Part shown: positions 25,601-32,882 of the stretch, piece after piece
How positions within the stretch are numbered: the stretch's first letter is position 1
Layout: every line of letters begins with the position of its first letter
IMG/VR virus record: IMGVR_UViG_3300031625_000002
Span: 1 to 64,000 of that record
DNA: 64,000 nt
DNA from: a virus
Direction: 5' to 3' (one strand)
The notes under the pieces: model-generated
Told to the model about the DNA's origin: nothing
What the model saw: the letters and a program-made list of their open reading frames with translations, nothing else
Databases searched by the model: none
Position numbers and translations under genes: made by a program

Positions 25601-26759
25601 GAGGCCACAAGGTGCATCCTGGGACATGGGTGCTTTAGAAGTTGTGATAGGTTCGTCTTCATGCTCATGCTCCTCATCTTCATGTTCATGCTCATCTTGT
25701 TCTTCATCTAATAATGGAACGCCAACTATAAAGACCATAAAGCCTGATGGCGGAGGAGATTATACTACTCTGGCTCTTTGGGAAGACTATGCAGATGGAC
25801 AGAGTTTTGCAGATCAATGGGCTGAGTGTTACGATGGTGTGGCAGACTTGGGAACGGTTCTTTTATCTAGCTGGGCATCAACTCCAACGGTAGATAGATA
25901 CCCAAGAATTTATACGCCATTAGCTGAAAGGCATGATGGTATACATGATGGTCCGGGAGCTTGGATTGATCATACTTCTGGCAATGCAATTAATATAAGC
26001 ACTGGCCTCGATTATTTTCGAGTTGAAGGAATTAGGATCGCAATGAATGGCGGCTCTATCGCGATCCTCATTGTGGCAGATAATGTAACTATTGACAGTT
26101 GTTTTGTTGATAGTGATGCGTCTACAGGGTACGGATATGGAATATATTCTTACAATAGTGTTGGAACCAGGACGATAAATATTATAAATAATATATTCTT
26201 TGGCCCAAGATTTTACTATGGTTGGTACATTATTTCTAATGCTTTTTCTGGTACAGTCACCACTAATTTAAACTGCTATAATAATACCATAGATGGCTCC
26301 AATGGATATGGCACATATCTTTATGAAAGAAGTTTTTATAGTGGGACGAGTTATCTAAATATTGAAATAGAAAACAACATCATAACCAATTCACCGACAG
26401 CCGACTTCTATCTTAATGTTACAAATGGAACAATAAATTCAAACAACAATATCAGTGAAGATGTAACAGCAGATGATCAGGGCGGTACTGATAATCTAAT
26501 CAGTCAAACACCATCTGATATATTTGTAGCCGAAGGAACTAACCATAGATTAAAAGCTGGTGGTCCAGCTATTGACGCCGGTAAGACAATAGGAACATTT
26601 GATTGGGATGCATTCCACGTCGATGCCGATGATTACAGACCAGCCGGTGGAACTTGGGATATGGGTGCCATAGAGTCCTCATCTTCATCGTCATCCTCAT
26701 CTTCAGATGCTGGCGGTGTTGTCACTGGATATCTTAACTGCATGTCTAAAATGTGGTAG
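22671..26759 (+). CDS. Giant adhesin with four beta-helix modules, 1362 aa
   Basis: Four modules of about 310-330 residues each begin IKT(I/V)KPxGGGDYTTLxxWE and end WDMGA(L/M/I)E, at about residues 1, 312, 667 and 1016. Each holds the motif DQWAECYDG and a beta-helix with NNI/NNT turns. Modules 2, 3 and 4 are followed by Ser/Cys linkers at about 641-663, 995-1013 and 1335-1345. The first 20 residues match the 18892 product almost exactly. Likely a tail-spike-like receptor-binding protein made by tandem duplication. Confidence 0.75.
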   Translation: MPTIKTIKPGGGGDYTTLQTWESWADGQGSADQWAECYDGGDLGEVTVQSWTATPSPTLYPRIYVAEGEGHDGTAASGGAYINHDGSQMTMSENYTRVEGLRIVSSINGRTMSLAGDGGQILDGCLIINDYGSSDSWSDIYCSGVRTIPVIVRNNIIYGKDATRFGIYFYSNEASIDHYCEIYNNTVDGCHNYGIQVRSAGATGWTAIVENNICTTNSTDFRWLVGVINVTANNNCSDDATADDHGGTGNIINQTPSDIYVDEATDFNLIEGSPCRKTGKDLSADFTLDGIDNTHGGVEGTWDMGALAKDGNIKTIKPAGGGDYTTLQTWEDFADDQTDADQWAECYDGGDLGEVVFSAWTATEDDVFYPRIYTPIAERHIGQDDGIAGAGTGAYIDNSSATANAIDNATVKYLSIEGLRIEKSGSTGENVDVISFDGGDTGEGCVVDSNLILWRNTVSGTASLIAISAAAASGDKATIQNNICVCETVTENCDYGINFSNANIDVDVYNNTVVKADLYGILIDHDSGAKTSITENNAVFGSGTLDIDWVNGGSATKTSNNNITGDASADDESGTGHLISKTATDQFVDYDDNWNLKYTADAFDAGKTISAFDWDALHLDSDDWRPRPFGGAWDMGAMEASSCSSSSSSSSCSSSCSSSSSSGVFTPEIKTVKPDGGGDYTTLALWEDYADGQASAHQWAECYDGVADLGQVAILSWTATSTASQYPKIYTPLAERHDGTINSSGAWIDLDAYVDGVAIYEEYTRVEGIRFHGAINSTEGIYSTVGGCRFDSNLFYSPLQNYAAAIYMSGYNVTYVGTTYIRNNLIYSEFNDGIWITLQSTSGSHTHEVVIQNNTIDGSTNYGIYVAEINSGGGPEITLTIENNIATTSGISDFVTTITTGTLNANNNLSEDATADDDGGSDHLISQSTTGLYKILGVDHRLRPGGEIPKSPSVAIDAGKTISAFDHDALHLAADDWRPQGASWDMGALEVVIGSSSCSCSSSSCSCSSCSSSNNGTPTIKTIKPDGGGDYTTLALWEDYADGQSFADQWAECYDGVADLGTVLLSSWASTPTVDRYPRIYTPLAERHDGIHDGPGAWIDHTSGNAINISTGLDYFRVEGIRIAMNGGSIAILIVADNVTIDSCFVDSDASTGYGYGIYSYNSVGTRTINIINNIFFGPRFYYGWYIISNAFSGTVTTNLNCYNNTIDGSNGYGTYLYERSFYSGTSYLNIEIENNIITNSPTADFYLNVTNGTINSNNNISEDVTADDQGGTDNLISQTPSDIFVAEGTNHRLKAGGPAIDAGKTIGTFDWDAFHVDADDYRPAGGTWDMGAIESSSSSSSSSSDAGGVVTGYLNCMSKMW
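24592..24660 (+). repeat. TCA/TCT-rich repeat encoding Ser/Cys linker 1
   Basis: Near-tandem TCATC/TCTTC/TGC triplets encode about 23 Ser and Cys residues between modules 2 and 3. Slippage-prone DNA of this type can change linker length. Confidence 0.7.
25655..25710 (+). repeat. Repeat encoding Ser/Cys linker 2
   Basis: About 19 Ser/Cys codons (TCT, TCA, TGC, TGT) between modules 3 and 4. Confidence 0.7.
26674..26709 (+). repeat. Repeat encoding Ser linker 3
   Basis: Run of Ser codons (TCA, TCT, TCG) before the 15-residue C-terminal tail of the adhesin. Confidence 0.65.
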
Positions 26760-26799
26760 TGGTGTGAATTAACTCACCACAAAAATATTCTCAAACCCC

Positions 26800-26827
26800 T
26801 TGAATAACGCAGATTATGTGTTATATT
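26800..26827 (+). promoter_or_regulatory. Promoter before truncated MBL gene
   Basis: TTGAAT, 16-base spacer, TATATT, ending 16 bases before the TTG codon at 26844. A GTGGTG/CACCAC hairpin at the adhesin stop codon precedes it. Confidence 0.55.
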
Positions 26828-26843
26828 TTTTGTTGTTGTCCAT

Positions 26844-27257
26844 TTGAAATGGAAGTGTAACGTTCCGAGAGAGACTTTTGAGATTCAATTCGGAGATATC
26901 AATCTTGAAGTTTTTAGAACGAATCACATCCCTGACTCATCTGTCGATTGGACAACAGCTTTCGCGATCTATGGCGTATTGATTAATGGAAGAGTTTTGC
27001 ATCCAGTGGATACACAATTTAATCCTAATTTAATTAATTATTACTATAACAACTATAATATTGAACATATTTTTCACGACGTTCAATTTTTTCCAGGAGC
27101 GGTTCATGCCCCTCTTGAAGATTTGAAGACGTTGCCAGATGACATTAAAGCAAAGATGTCACTTGTTCATTATTCTGATAATTATGAGGAACAAGACATC
27201 ACTGGATTTTACGGATGGACCAAGCAAGGAGTTAGCTACGTGTTTGAGAAGGATTAG
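26844..27257 (+). CDS. C-terminal half of an MBL-fold hydrolase
   Basis: 137 aa from a TTG codon. IEHIFHDVQFFPGAVHAPLE, LKTLPDDIKAKMSLVHYSD and a GFYGWTKQGVSYVF ending match the C-terminal part of MBL-fold phosphodiesterase-like proteins (ligands in FHD and VDTQF). The N-terminal HxHxDH metal site is absent and there is no ribosome site. It is either a 5'-truncated gene or a short non-catalytic homologue. The stop is 4 bases inside the end of the opposite-strand protease gene. Confidence 0.45.
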   Translation: MKWKCNVPRETFEIQFGDINLEVFRTNHIPDSSVDWTTAFAIYGVLINGRVLHPVDTQFNPNLINYYYNNYNIEHIFHDVQFFPGAVHAPLEDLKTLPDDIKAKMSLVHYSDNYEEQDITGFYGWTKQGVSYVFEKD

Positions 27258-28459
27258 CCTCTGGTTAATTCTTCCACTTCACCCTTAAGATCTTCTTTGG
27301 TAACAGACATGTCGCATGCAAGCCACATGTCAATGAAATCACTTTCGGCATAATTGTATGAGACATATCCATATCCGTCATTACCCCAACGGGAGCCCCA
27401 TGAGTTCTTGAACTTGAATAGTTTCTTTTTCTCGTCGTATCCAACGACACAAACTGCATGGCCACCAATTGATTTCTCACCAGGATTCCTATCTGGGACA
27501 ATTCCATCCCTGTTAGTATAGAAAATTCCATAATAGACGCGCATTCCAATAATTACTGGTCCGCATTCTTTTAAGGCGATCTTTAAGTCATCAATATTGG
27601 CGATTCTTTCATAAGACTTGATTCTTCCCCATCTAGCAATCAAGTGAGCCCATGACTCTGGCTCACCGACTTCAACATCGCTGTATGGCCACGCTTCTTC
27701 AGTTGGGACTCCAATCTTGCTTAATACTTTCATAGCGACTCTAATAGACGTTCCTTCACTATTAGGCCATCTATCAATTTTCTTGCAGTTGTAATAAATC
27801 CATTGTTCAGAAAGATCGTAATGGGTTTTCTCTCTTTGATCCCTTTTACCGGCGGCGACTTCATCAACGTGCTCTTTTTGCTCTTGCCATTCTTTCATGG
27901 ATGCCGCCGCGAATGCTACACAGCTACCGAGTTTTCCTTGAGACTTGACTGGTGACATTTCATTCTCGTAATCATATCCGTTAATATTTTGGCTGGTTCC
28001 GAATTCGAATACATAATCTCTATCATCCTTTTCATCAAATTGAAGGTTCAAAGGAAAGTCCATGTTTAATTCCATTGGAGCATCGGAGCTTGAATAGCTG
28101 CTGCTTGAATAGCTAACCCAACTTGAACATGAAGATGAAGAGGATGATTCGACAAATTCATCTGGTGGGTTATCAGAGTCTTCTTTATATCTTGCGATTC
28201 TCCATAATTTATCTGCTGTTATTTGGGTATCTACATAACCCATTCCGCCCTGTGCAAGAAGAGCGACAATTGCCTCTTTCCATAATTGCGCCTCAGCATT
28301 AGATATTAGTATCCCACCAATATTAAGCATTTCATAATTGAACACTATCTTACCCTCATCCTCAAGATTTTGGATCACCAGAAGGATCTCTTCGTCAGTA
28401 GCGGCCTGATCGACTGTTGTGTTCTCATCGGCTAACAAGGCCATTGTGTCAAGTATCAT
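27254..28459 (-). CDS. Papain-like cysteine protease with Ser-rich linker
   Basis: 401 aa. Residues about 130-400 are a C1A peptidase: oxyanion Gln174 and catalytic Cys180 (KSQGKLGSCVAFA), His334 (GGHAVCVVGY) and Asn352 (KNSWGSRWG). The first 100 residues form a separate domain, joined by a Ser/Tyr/Cys linker (105-125) like those in the adhesin. It is encoded opposite to the tail genes. A virion-borne protease acting on host surface proteins or on adhesin maturation is inferred from the linker and location. No propeptide or signal peptide is evident. Confidence 0.85.
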   Translation of the reverse strand: MILDTMALLADENTTVDQAATDEEILLVIQNLEDEGKIVFNYEMLNIGGILISNAEAQLWKEAIVALLAQGGMGYVDTQITADKLWRIARYKEDSDNPPDEFVESSSSSSCSSWVSYSSSSYSSSDAPMELNMDFPLNLQFDEKDDRDYVFEFGTSQNINGYDYENEMSPVKSQGKLGSCVAFAAASMKEWQEQKEHVDEVAAGKRDQREKTHYDLSEQWIYYNCKKIDRWPNSEGTSIRVAMKVLSKIGVPTEEAWPYSDVEVGEPESWAHLIARWGRIKSYERIANIDDLKIALKECGPVIIGMRVYYGIFYTNRDGIVPDRNPGEKSIGGHAVCVVGYDEKKKLFKFKNSWGSRWGNDGYGYVSYNYAESDFIDMWLACDMSVTKEDLKGEVEELTRG

Positions 28460-28537
28460 GATTTTACCAATTGATATATTGAAATTAATGCATATTCTTT
28501 ATTTCTTGATAATTTCCGATTTATCCTATGTCAGAGG

Positions 28538-28565
28538 TTGAAAAACTCGTGGTATCATGTATATT
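28538..28565 (+). promoter_or_regulatory. Promoter for 28614-29227
   Basis: TTGAAA, 16-base spacer, TATATT, in the divergent region between the protease and the next gene. Confidence 0.55.
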
Positions 28566-28613
28566 GTGGGGTATGTACTACACGACTTATAAAAACTAAT
28601 TTAGGAGAGCATT

Positions 28614-28787
28614 ATGCCAGAACAAGCGGAGTTCGATTTCGGTGAGGCCAGGTATAGGATTGTTGGAGTAGTTCTAAAAAAGAACGACAAGACAATGTAT
28701 GTCGAAGCCACATTGCCAGAAGATTTTGGCGGCAAGACAGTCAAGATGAAGAGGCATATCGTTAAGCATAACGTTGTCATTGTATGA
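28614..28787 (+). CDS. Hypothetical protein, 57 aa
   Basis: Small beta-rich protein (YRIVGVVLKKNDKTMYVEATL). AGGAGAG site. Stop overlaps the next ATG (ATGA), so it is coupled to the metallopeptidase. Family not recognised. Confidence 0.55.
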   Translation: MPEQAEFDFGEARYRIVGVVLKKNDKTMYVEATLPEDFGGKTVKMKRHIVKHNVVIV

Positions 28788-29227
28788 ACTTGTATGAGAT
28801 CCATGACTACTGTGAAGAGCCATGGTCAAATAAAGTGCGTTCTTACTGGAAATTCATAAGTGGAGAAGTTTGCCATGTCCTGACCGGGAAAACATATGGT
28901 AAAATATTTCTGCTACCATTGAAGCTTGATGGTGTCACTCATCATGGGCTACTATTTGAAAGACCAATAATTTTGCCAAAAGAGAGAAATATACTTTGGC
29001 ATGAAAGGGGCCATGTCGTTGTTGGAAAGCAAGTTAGCTCGACTATGGATGAGTATTTCGCCGATGAATGGGCGATCAATGAGTGTCTTGAGAGAGGTTT
29101 TAATTTGATTGCTAAAGAAATAATATTGCGCTGTAAACACTGGTTATCAGTTGATAATCTACCCGTAGAATATAAAGATTCTGGAAGAATGATCGTTAAA
29201 AAATTCTCACAATATTTGACTGTATGA
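28784..29227 (+). CDS. Putative zinc metallopeptidase, 147 aa
   Basis: LWHERGHVVVG has the HExxH zinc-binding motif (His73, Glu74, His77). DEYFADEWA at 88-96 supplies acidic candidates for the third ligand, as in small gluzincin-like proteases. The remaining sequence is not recognised. Co-transcribed with the 57-aa protein. The promoter of the next operon overlaps its last codons. Confidence 0.6.
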   Translation: MNLYEIHDYCEEPWSNKVRSYWKFISGEVCHVLTGKTYGKIFLLPLKLDGVTHHGLLFERPIILPKERNILWHERGHVVVGKQVSSTMDEYFADEWAINECLERGFNLIAKEIILRCKHWLSVDNLPVEYKDSGRMIVKKFSQYLTV

Positions 29228-29243
29228 AAAATGCATGTATAGT
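29216..29243 (+). promoter_or_regulatory. Promoter for HNH-McsA-McsB-DHH-RNR operon
   Basis: TTGACT, 16-base spacer, TATAGT. The -35 lies within the last codons of the metallopeptidase gene. All genes from 29286 to 35453 follow with overlaps or spacers under 10 bases. Confidence 0.65.
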
Positions 29244-29285
29244 ATGTTGTCCAAAGAACTAAATACTTAAAACACGGTTAATACT

Positions 29286-29915
29286 ATGACCAAGAAACCT
29301 TTATCCAGCAGAAGATGTCTCGTCCTTAACGCTTCATGGTTTCCTATAGCCATCGAGCCTCTTGTGAGATCTTTTCGTAAAATCATAAATGGCCACGCCT
29401 CAATTATTTATGAAGAAGAGTATGAAGGCAGTGCCTACTACCAGAACTTTTCTTTCGACGAATGGTTGGTTAAAGGTGTGGGTCCAGACAAGCCCTTCAC
29501 CAGCACCAGACACTTAGATATTGAGCTTCCAGAAATCATTCAGAAGCCATATAGCAAGTTTCACGTGCAAAAGCTTCCTTTGCGGGCGAAAAATATTTTT
29601 GCCAGAGATGGATGGAAATGTTGGTATTGTGGAGAGAGAGGTAATCTCACCATGGACCACATTTATCCTAAAAGCAAAGGCGGGAAGGGCGGATGGAAGA
29701 ATCTTATCGCTGCATGTAAGCCATGCAACAATAAGAAGGGAGATATTTTTGCCGAGGAATTCTGCAAGTCAATAGACTGCCCTGTTCCCACACCAATTAA
29801 TGCGTCATCCTATCCTTGGCTCAAAGATCTTGGAAAGAGCTATCCAAAATCCTGGGACAAATGGTTGACGGATCACGGAATAGGTCTCAACACCCATAGT
29901 GGAGATAAAAAATGA
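29286..29915 (+). CDS. HNH endonuclease, McrA-like, 209 aa
   Basis: CLVLNASWFPIAIEPL at the N-terminus and FARDGWKCWYCGERGNLTMD, then HIYPKSKGG, with CKPCNNKKG, match the LVLNAS-type HNH family widespread in bacteria and phages. The zinc pairs CWYC and CKPC and His of MDHIYP are intact. It opens the operon; its stop overlaps the McsA start by 4 bases. Confidence 0.85.
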   Translation: MTKKPLSSRRCLVLNASWFPIAIEPLVRSFRKIINGHASIIYEEEYEGSAYYQNFSFDEWLVKGVGPDKPFTSTRHLDIELPEIIQKPYSKFHVQKLPLRAKNIFARDGWKCWYCGERGNLTMDHIYPKSKGGKGGWKNLIAACKPCNNKKGDIFAEEFCKSIDCPVPTPINASSYPWLKDLGKSYPKSWDKWLTDHGIGLNTHSGDKK

Positions 29916-30421
29916 CTTGCAATGATTGTAGGAATGAAATAAACGAACACCCCTTCCATATATTGAAATGTATAGTTGGGAATCTATTGGGGGATTTATT
30001 CTTGTGTCCCGGATGTTTTTTCATAAGAACCGCCGGTGAGGCAGAAATCATTGGATCTATGGGCGATGACATCATTGTATACAATGAGGGTATGAGCGCT
30101 ATCGCGAAAGAGTTTTACGAGGTGCCATGCCCGAATTGTAGCACCAGCCTTAATGATATTAACACTAACGGTCTCTTCGGGTGTGAAGAATGTTATGTTA
30201 ATTTTTGTGAAATGATAAACATTGCAGAAGCGAAGGGCTGTCAAAAGATTAAAAAAGACAAGCCCAAGAACATTGATAACAATTTTGAGGGCAACAAGGA
30301 TGAGGCCCGCAAAAGGGTCTTGAAACAACAGCTTAAGCAGGCTGAAGAAAAAGAAAATTATGAGAAGTGCGCCGAGATAAGAGACGAATTAGCAAAAATT
30401 GATCAAGAGGGAAAACAATGA
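29912..30421 (+). CDS. mcsA: McsA-like zinc-finger activator
   Basis: 169 aa. Zinc pairs lie at Cys3/6, Cys32/35, Cys73/76 and Cys91/94 (the last as GLFGCEECYVNF), followed by a UVR motif at about 132-163 (KQQLKQAEEKENYEKCAEIR). This order is that of bacterial McsA, the activator and adaptor of the protein-arginine kinase McsB. In bacteria mcsA and mcsB are adjacent, as here (ATGA overlap with the next gene). In contrast to mcsB, the recognisable functional elements of McsA look intact. Confidence 0.82.
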   Translation: MTCNDCRNEINEHPFHILKCIVGNLLGDLFLCPGCFFIRTAGEAEIIGSMGDDIIVYNEGMSAIAKEFYEVPCPNCSTSLNDINTNGLFGCEECYVNFCEMINIAEAKGCQKIKKDKPKNIDNNFEGNKDEARKRVLKQQLKQAEEKENYEKCAEIRDELAKIDQEGKQ

Positions 30422-31476
30422 TTAAGGGAATAAATGTTGATAAGCTTTTGAAGGGCGTCCCTATATGGTTGAGAAACGACTCAACTGTCAAGGAAAAATC
30501 CATAGTTCTACATAGAAATATTAAGGGGATAAAGTTCCCTCACATGGCTAGCGAGAAAGAACTCCAATCAGTTTGCGCCATGGTCGCAAAAAGAATGATG
30601 GGATTGGAAGAGTTCAATGCTTGGGAATTTGATTTGGTTTCGTCAATAAAGAAATTAAATCGGTATATTTTGTATGAGAACAAAGTCGCAGATGAGGCTA
30701 TCATACCAGTTGGAACTGATATGAATGAGCTTCCAATGGCGCTCTTTGTTAACGAAGACGGATCTCAGTCGGTATTCGTCAACTCACAAGACCATATTGA
30801 GGTGCGAGTCAAAAGCGACAAGTTGGGACTTCAAGAGTTGTTGGCGAGAGGTCACTCAATTCTTGAGAGCTTGGGATTCGATTATGCAAAGGTCGATCCA
30901 TTTGGTTATGTAACAGCAAGCCCGGCTTTGATGACCCTTGGCATGGAAGCGCAGATATTCACGCACATTCCTGGGATAATTATATCAGAAAGGAACGAAG
31001 ACTTGGAAAATTTGTTGGAAAACAATAAATTAGTCGCTTCAGGTTTTTTCGGGCACAATACTCATTTCACTTGCAACTTCTATACTTTTGCAAACCAGCA
31101 TATAGCAATGAGATCAGAAGAAGAGATTGCCAATACCTTAGTAGGCGTTTCGAAAAGAATTGAGGCTCTTGAAGAAGAGTGCAGGGAGGAATATGACATC
31201 GAAGATCTTAAGGACATAGTCGCTCGATCATGGGGAACATTGAATTATGCCAATAAGGTAGACTTAATGGAATCGATAGTCGGGCTCAGTCATTTACTTA
31301 TGGGCACGGAGTTAGGTCTTTTGAAAAACGTTTCAAAAGAAAAAACAAAACAAGCCTTGTCAGATGTCTTTCATTATAAAATATTAAAGCGGCATAAATG
31401 TCCACCAGACAATGTTGATTTTATTCGAGCGAAGGGGATCAAGAAAACCTTAAATGGAAAGAGGGAAGCGAATTGA
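30418..31476 (+). CDS. mcsB: McsB-like protein arginine kinase homologue, catalytic motifs lost
   Basis: 352 aa, aligning end to end with bacterial McsB (about 363 aa): WLRNDSTVKEKSIVL, YVTASPALMTLGMEAQIFTH, ANQHIAMRSEEEIANTL and LMGTELGLLKNVS have clear counterparts. The phosphagen-kinase catalytic elements are missing: the SSRIRLAR nucleotide-binding segment is deleted, NEEDH is NSQDH (122-126), the reactive Cys of SCPTN is Ser168, and GLRAS is GMEAQ (175-179). A pseudokinase that binds McsA, ClpC or phosphoarginine is inferred. Confidence 0.82.
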   Translation: MIKGINVDKLLKGVPIWLRNDSTVKEKSIVLHRNIKGIKFPHMASEKELQSVCAMVAKRMMGLEEFNAWEFDLVSSIKKLNRYILYENKVADEAIIPVGTDMNELPMALFVNEDGSQSVFVNSQDHIEVRVKSDKLGLQELLARGHSILESLGFDYAKVDPFGYVTASPALMTLGMEAQIFTHIPGIIISERNEDLENLLENNKLVASGFFGHNTHFTCNFYTFANQHIAMRSEEEIANTLVGVSKRIEALEEECREEYDIEDLKDIVARSWGTLNYANKVDLMESIVGLSHLLMGTELGLLKNVSKEKTKQALSDVFHYKILKRHKCPPDNVDFIRAKGIKKTLNGKREAN

Positions 31477-32573
31477 GCGAGACTACGACTACCACCAGAA
31501 AGGCGAGAGCTAAAAAATCAACCGGACCTATTGATATGAATACATCAATTGATAAGATCGTTCCATTGTTTAAGAGCAAGGAACCAAAGGCAGCTATATT
31601 TATGCATCAGACCCCAGACCCAGACGCTATTGGATCAGCAGTGGGTCTCCAATATCTCCTTAAGCATAAATACAAGGTCGAAAGCGATATATTTTATGCT
31701 GGCGAGGTTTCGCATAGACAGAATCAAACATTGATGAATGTATTGTCATTTTCATTCTATGGACCAGATCATTATGGGAAAAATAAAAAATCATATGACG
31801 CAGGGATCTGTGTTGATTGCAACCCGTCGAATGTATTTATTGAGGGCGTCGATGACAGCACTATTGACTTGGTCATTGATCACCACAAAATAGAAACATC
31901 AAATAACAGTGTTGTGTATGATGTTAGGAATTGCGGATCATGTGCCACTATCATTGCTGATTTAATGAGAGAGATAGATTGTCTCCCGAAAGGCGACGAA
32001 GGAAAGACTGTAGCTACCGCTATGATCGTTGGGATGCGAACAGACACAAATGATTTATTGTCGGCAAATATGACAGACCTTGATTTCGACGCCTACAAAA
32101 ACATATTAGCTCTTGCAGACGGTCAAAAGATCACAATGATTGTGAATTACCCCAAGGCATCTTATTACTTCGAACTTCTCAGTAAGGTGATTGCAGAGAG
32201 TACAATAAAGAATACAACCTACATAGCATCTGTTGGATTGATTTCCGAGGCTAAACGCGATGTTCTTCCATCTATTGCTGACGAAATTGTCAGAATGGAA
32301 GGAATCTCAACCTCAATCATATTTGGCATAGTGAACGATAGGATATCTGTTAGTGTAAGAAGTGAAGACGTAACACTTGATGTGAACGCTTTTTGCAAGA
32401 AGATATTTGGAGATGAGTTCTCAGGTGGAAAATATGGGTCTGGTGGAGCAAGCATTCCACTTGGATTCTTTGGAGGGATAGCTTCTGAACCGGATGCTGT
32501 AAAAGACAAGACGGTAGATGCTATCAAAACAAAATTAACACATATCATTGAGAAAGAAGTCACAAGTGAGTAA
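31473..32573 (+). CDS. DHH/DHHA1 phosphoesterase (NrnA/RecJ-like)
   Basis: 366 aa, TTG start overlapping the McsB stop, with GAGGGAAG upstream. DPDAIGSA (49-56) is motif I and VIDHHK (about 134-139) the DHH motif; a DHHA1-like GGKYGSGGASIPLG is near residue 320. Enzymes of this type degrade short oligonucleotides or cyclic dinucleotides. Recycling of nanoRNA/pAp or removal of a nucleotide second messenger are both possible. A Thr/Lys-rich N-terminal tail of about 20 residues precedes the domain. Confidence 0.78.
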   Translation: MSETTTTTRKARAKKSTGPIDMNTSIDKIVPLFKSKEPKAAIFMHQTPDPDAIGSAVGLQYLLKHKYKVESDIFYAGEVSHRQNQTLMNVLSFSFYGPDHYGKNKKSYDAGICVDCNPSNVFIEGVDDSTIDLVIDHHKIETSNNSVVYDVRNCGSCATIIADLMREIDCLPKGDEGKTVATAMIVGMRTDTNDLLSANMTDLDFDAYKNILALADGQKITMIVNYPKASYYFELLSKVIAESTIKNTTYIASVGLISEAKRDVLPSIADEIVRMEGISTSIIFGIVNDRISVSVRSEDVTLDVNAFCKKIFGDEFSGGKYGSGGASIPLGFFGGIASEPDAVKDKTVDAIKTKLTHIIEKEVTSE

Positions 32574-32575
32574 CA

Positions 32576-32875
32576 ATGGCGAATTATTTTAAAACGAAAA
32601 GACTAAAGAAGCATATAGCAACACTTCATAATAAACGTATCATTCATACTGATCACCTCGGAGTTCCAGGTGTAGATGCTGATAGATTTGCTTCTTATGT
32701 AATGACTAAGATTAGACCCGATGACATCGACGATTTGACAGACGCAACAATAGCATTTATTTCAAATGTGAGAATGAATAAATCATTTGAAGATATAAGG
32801 CATAAAGCTATTGTTGCCAAGTTGTCGGAAGTTTCAGTTGAAATAGATTTAACAACCACTACAAAAAAGGCGTAG
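32576..32875 (+). CDS. Hypothetical protein, 99 aa
   Basis: Unrecognised basic, mostly helical protein placed between the DHH phosphoesterase and RNR genes, two and seven bases from its neighbours. Its position suggests a role with one of them, but no motif supports a choice. Confidence 0.55.
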   Translation: MANYFKTKRLKKHIATLHNKRIIHTDHLGVPGVDADRFASYVMTKIRPDDIDDLTDATIAFISNVRMNKSFEDIRHKAIVAKLSEVSVEIDLTTTTKKA

Positions 32876-32882
32876 AAGGATT

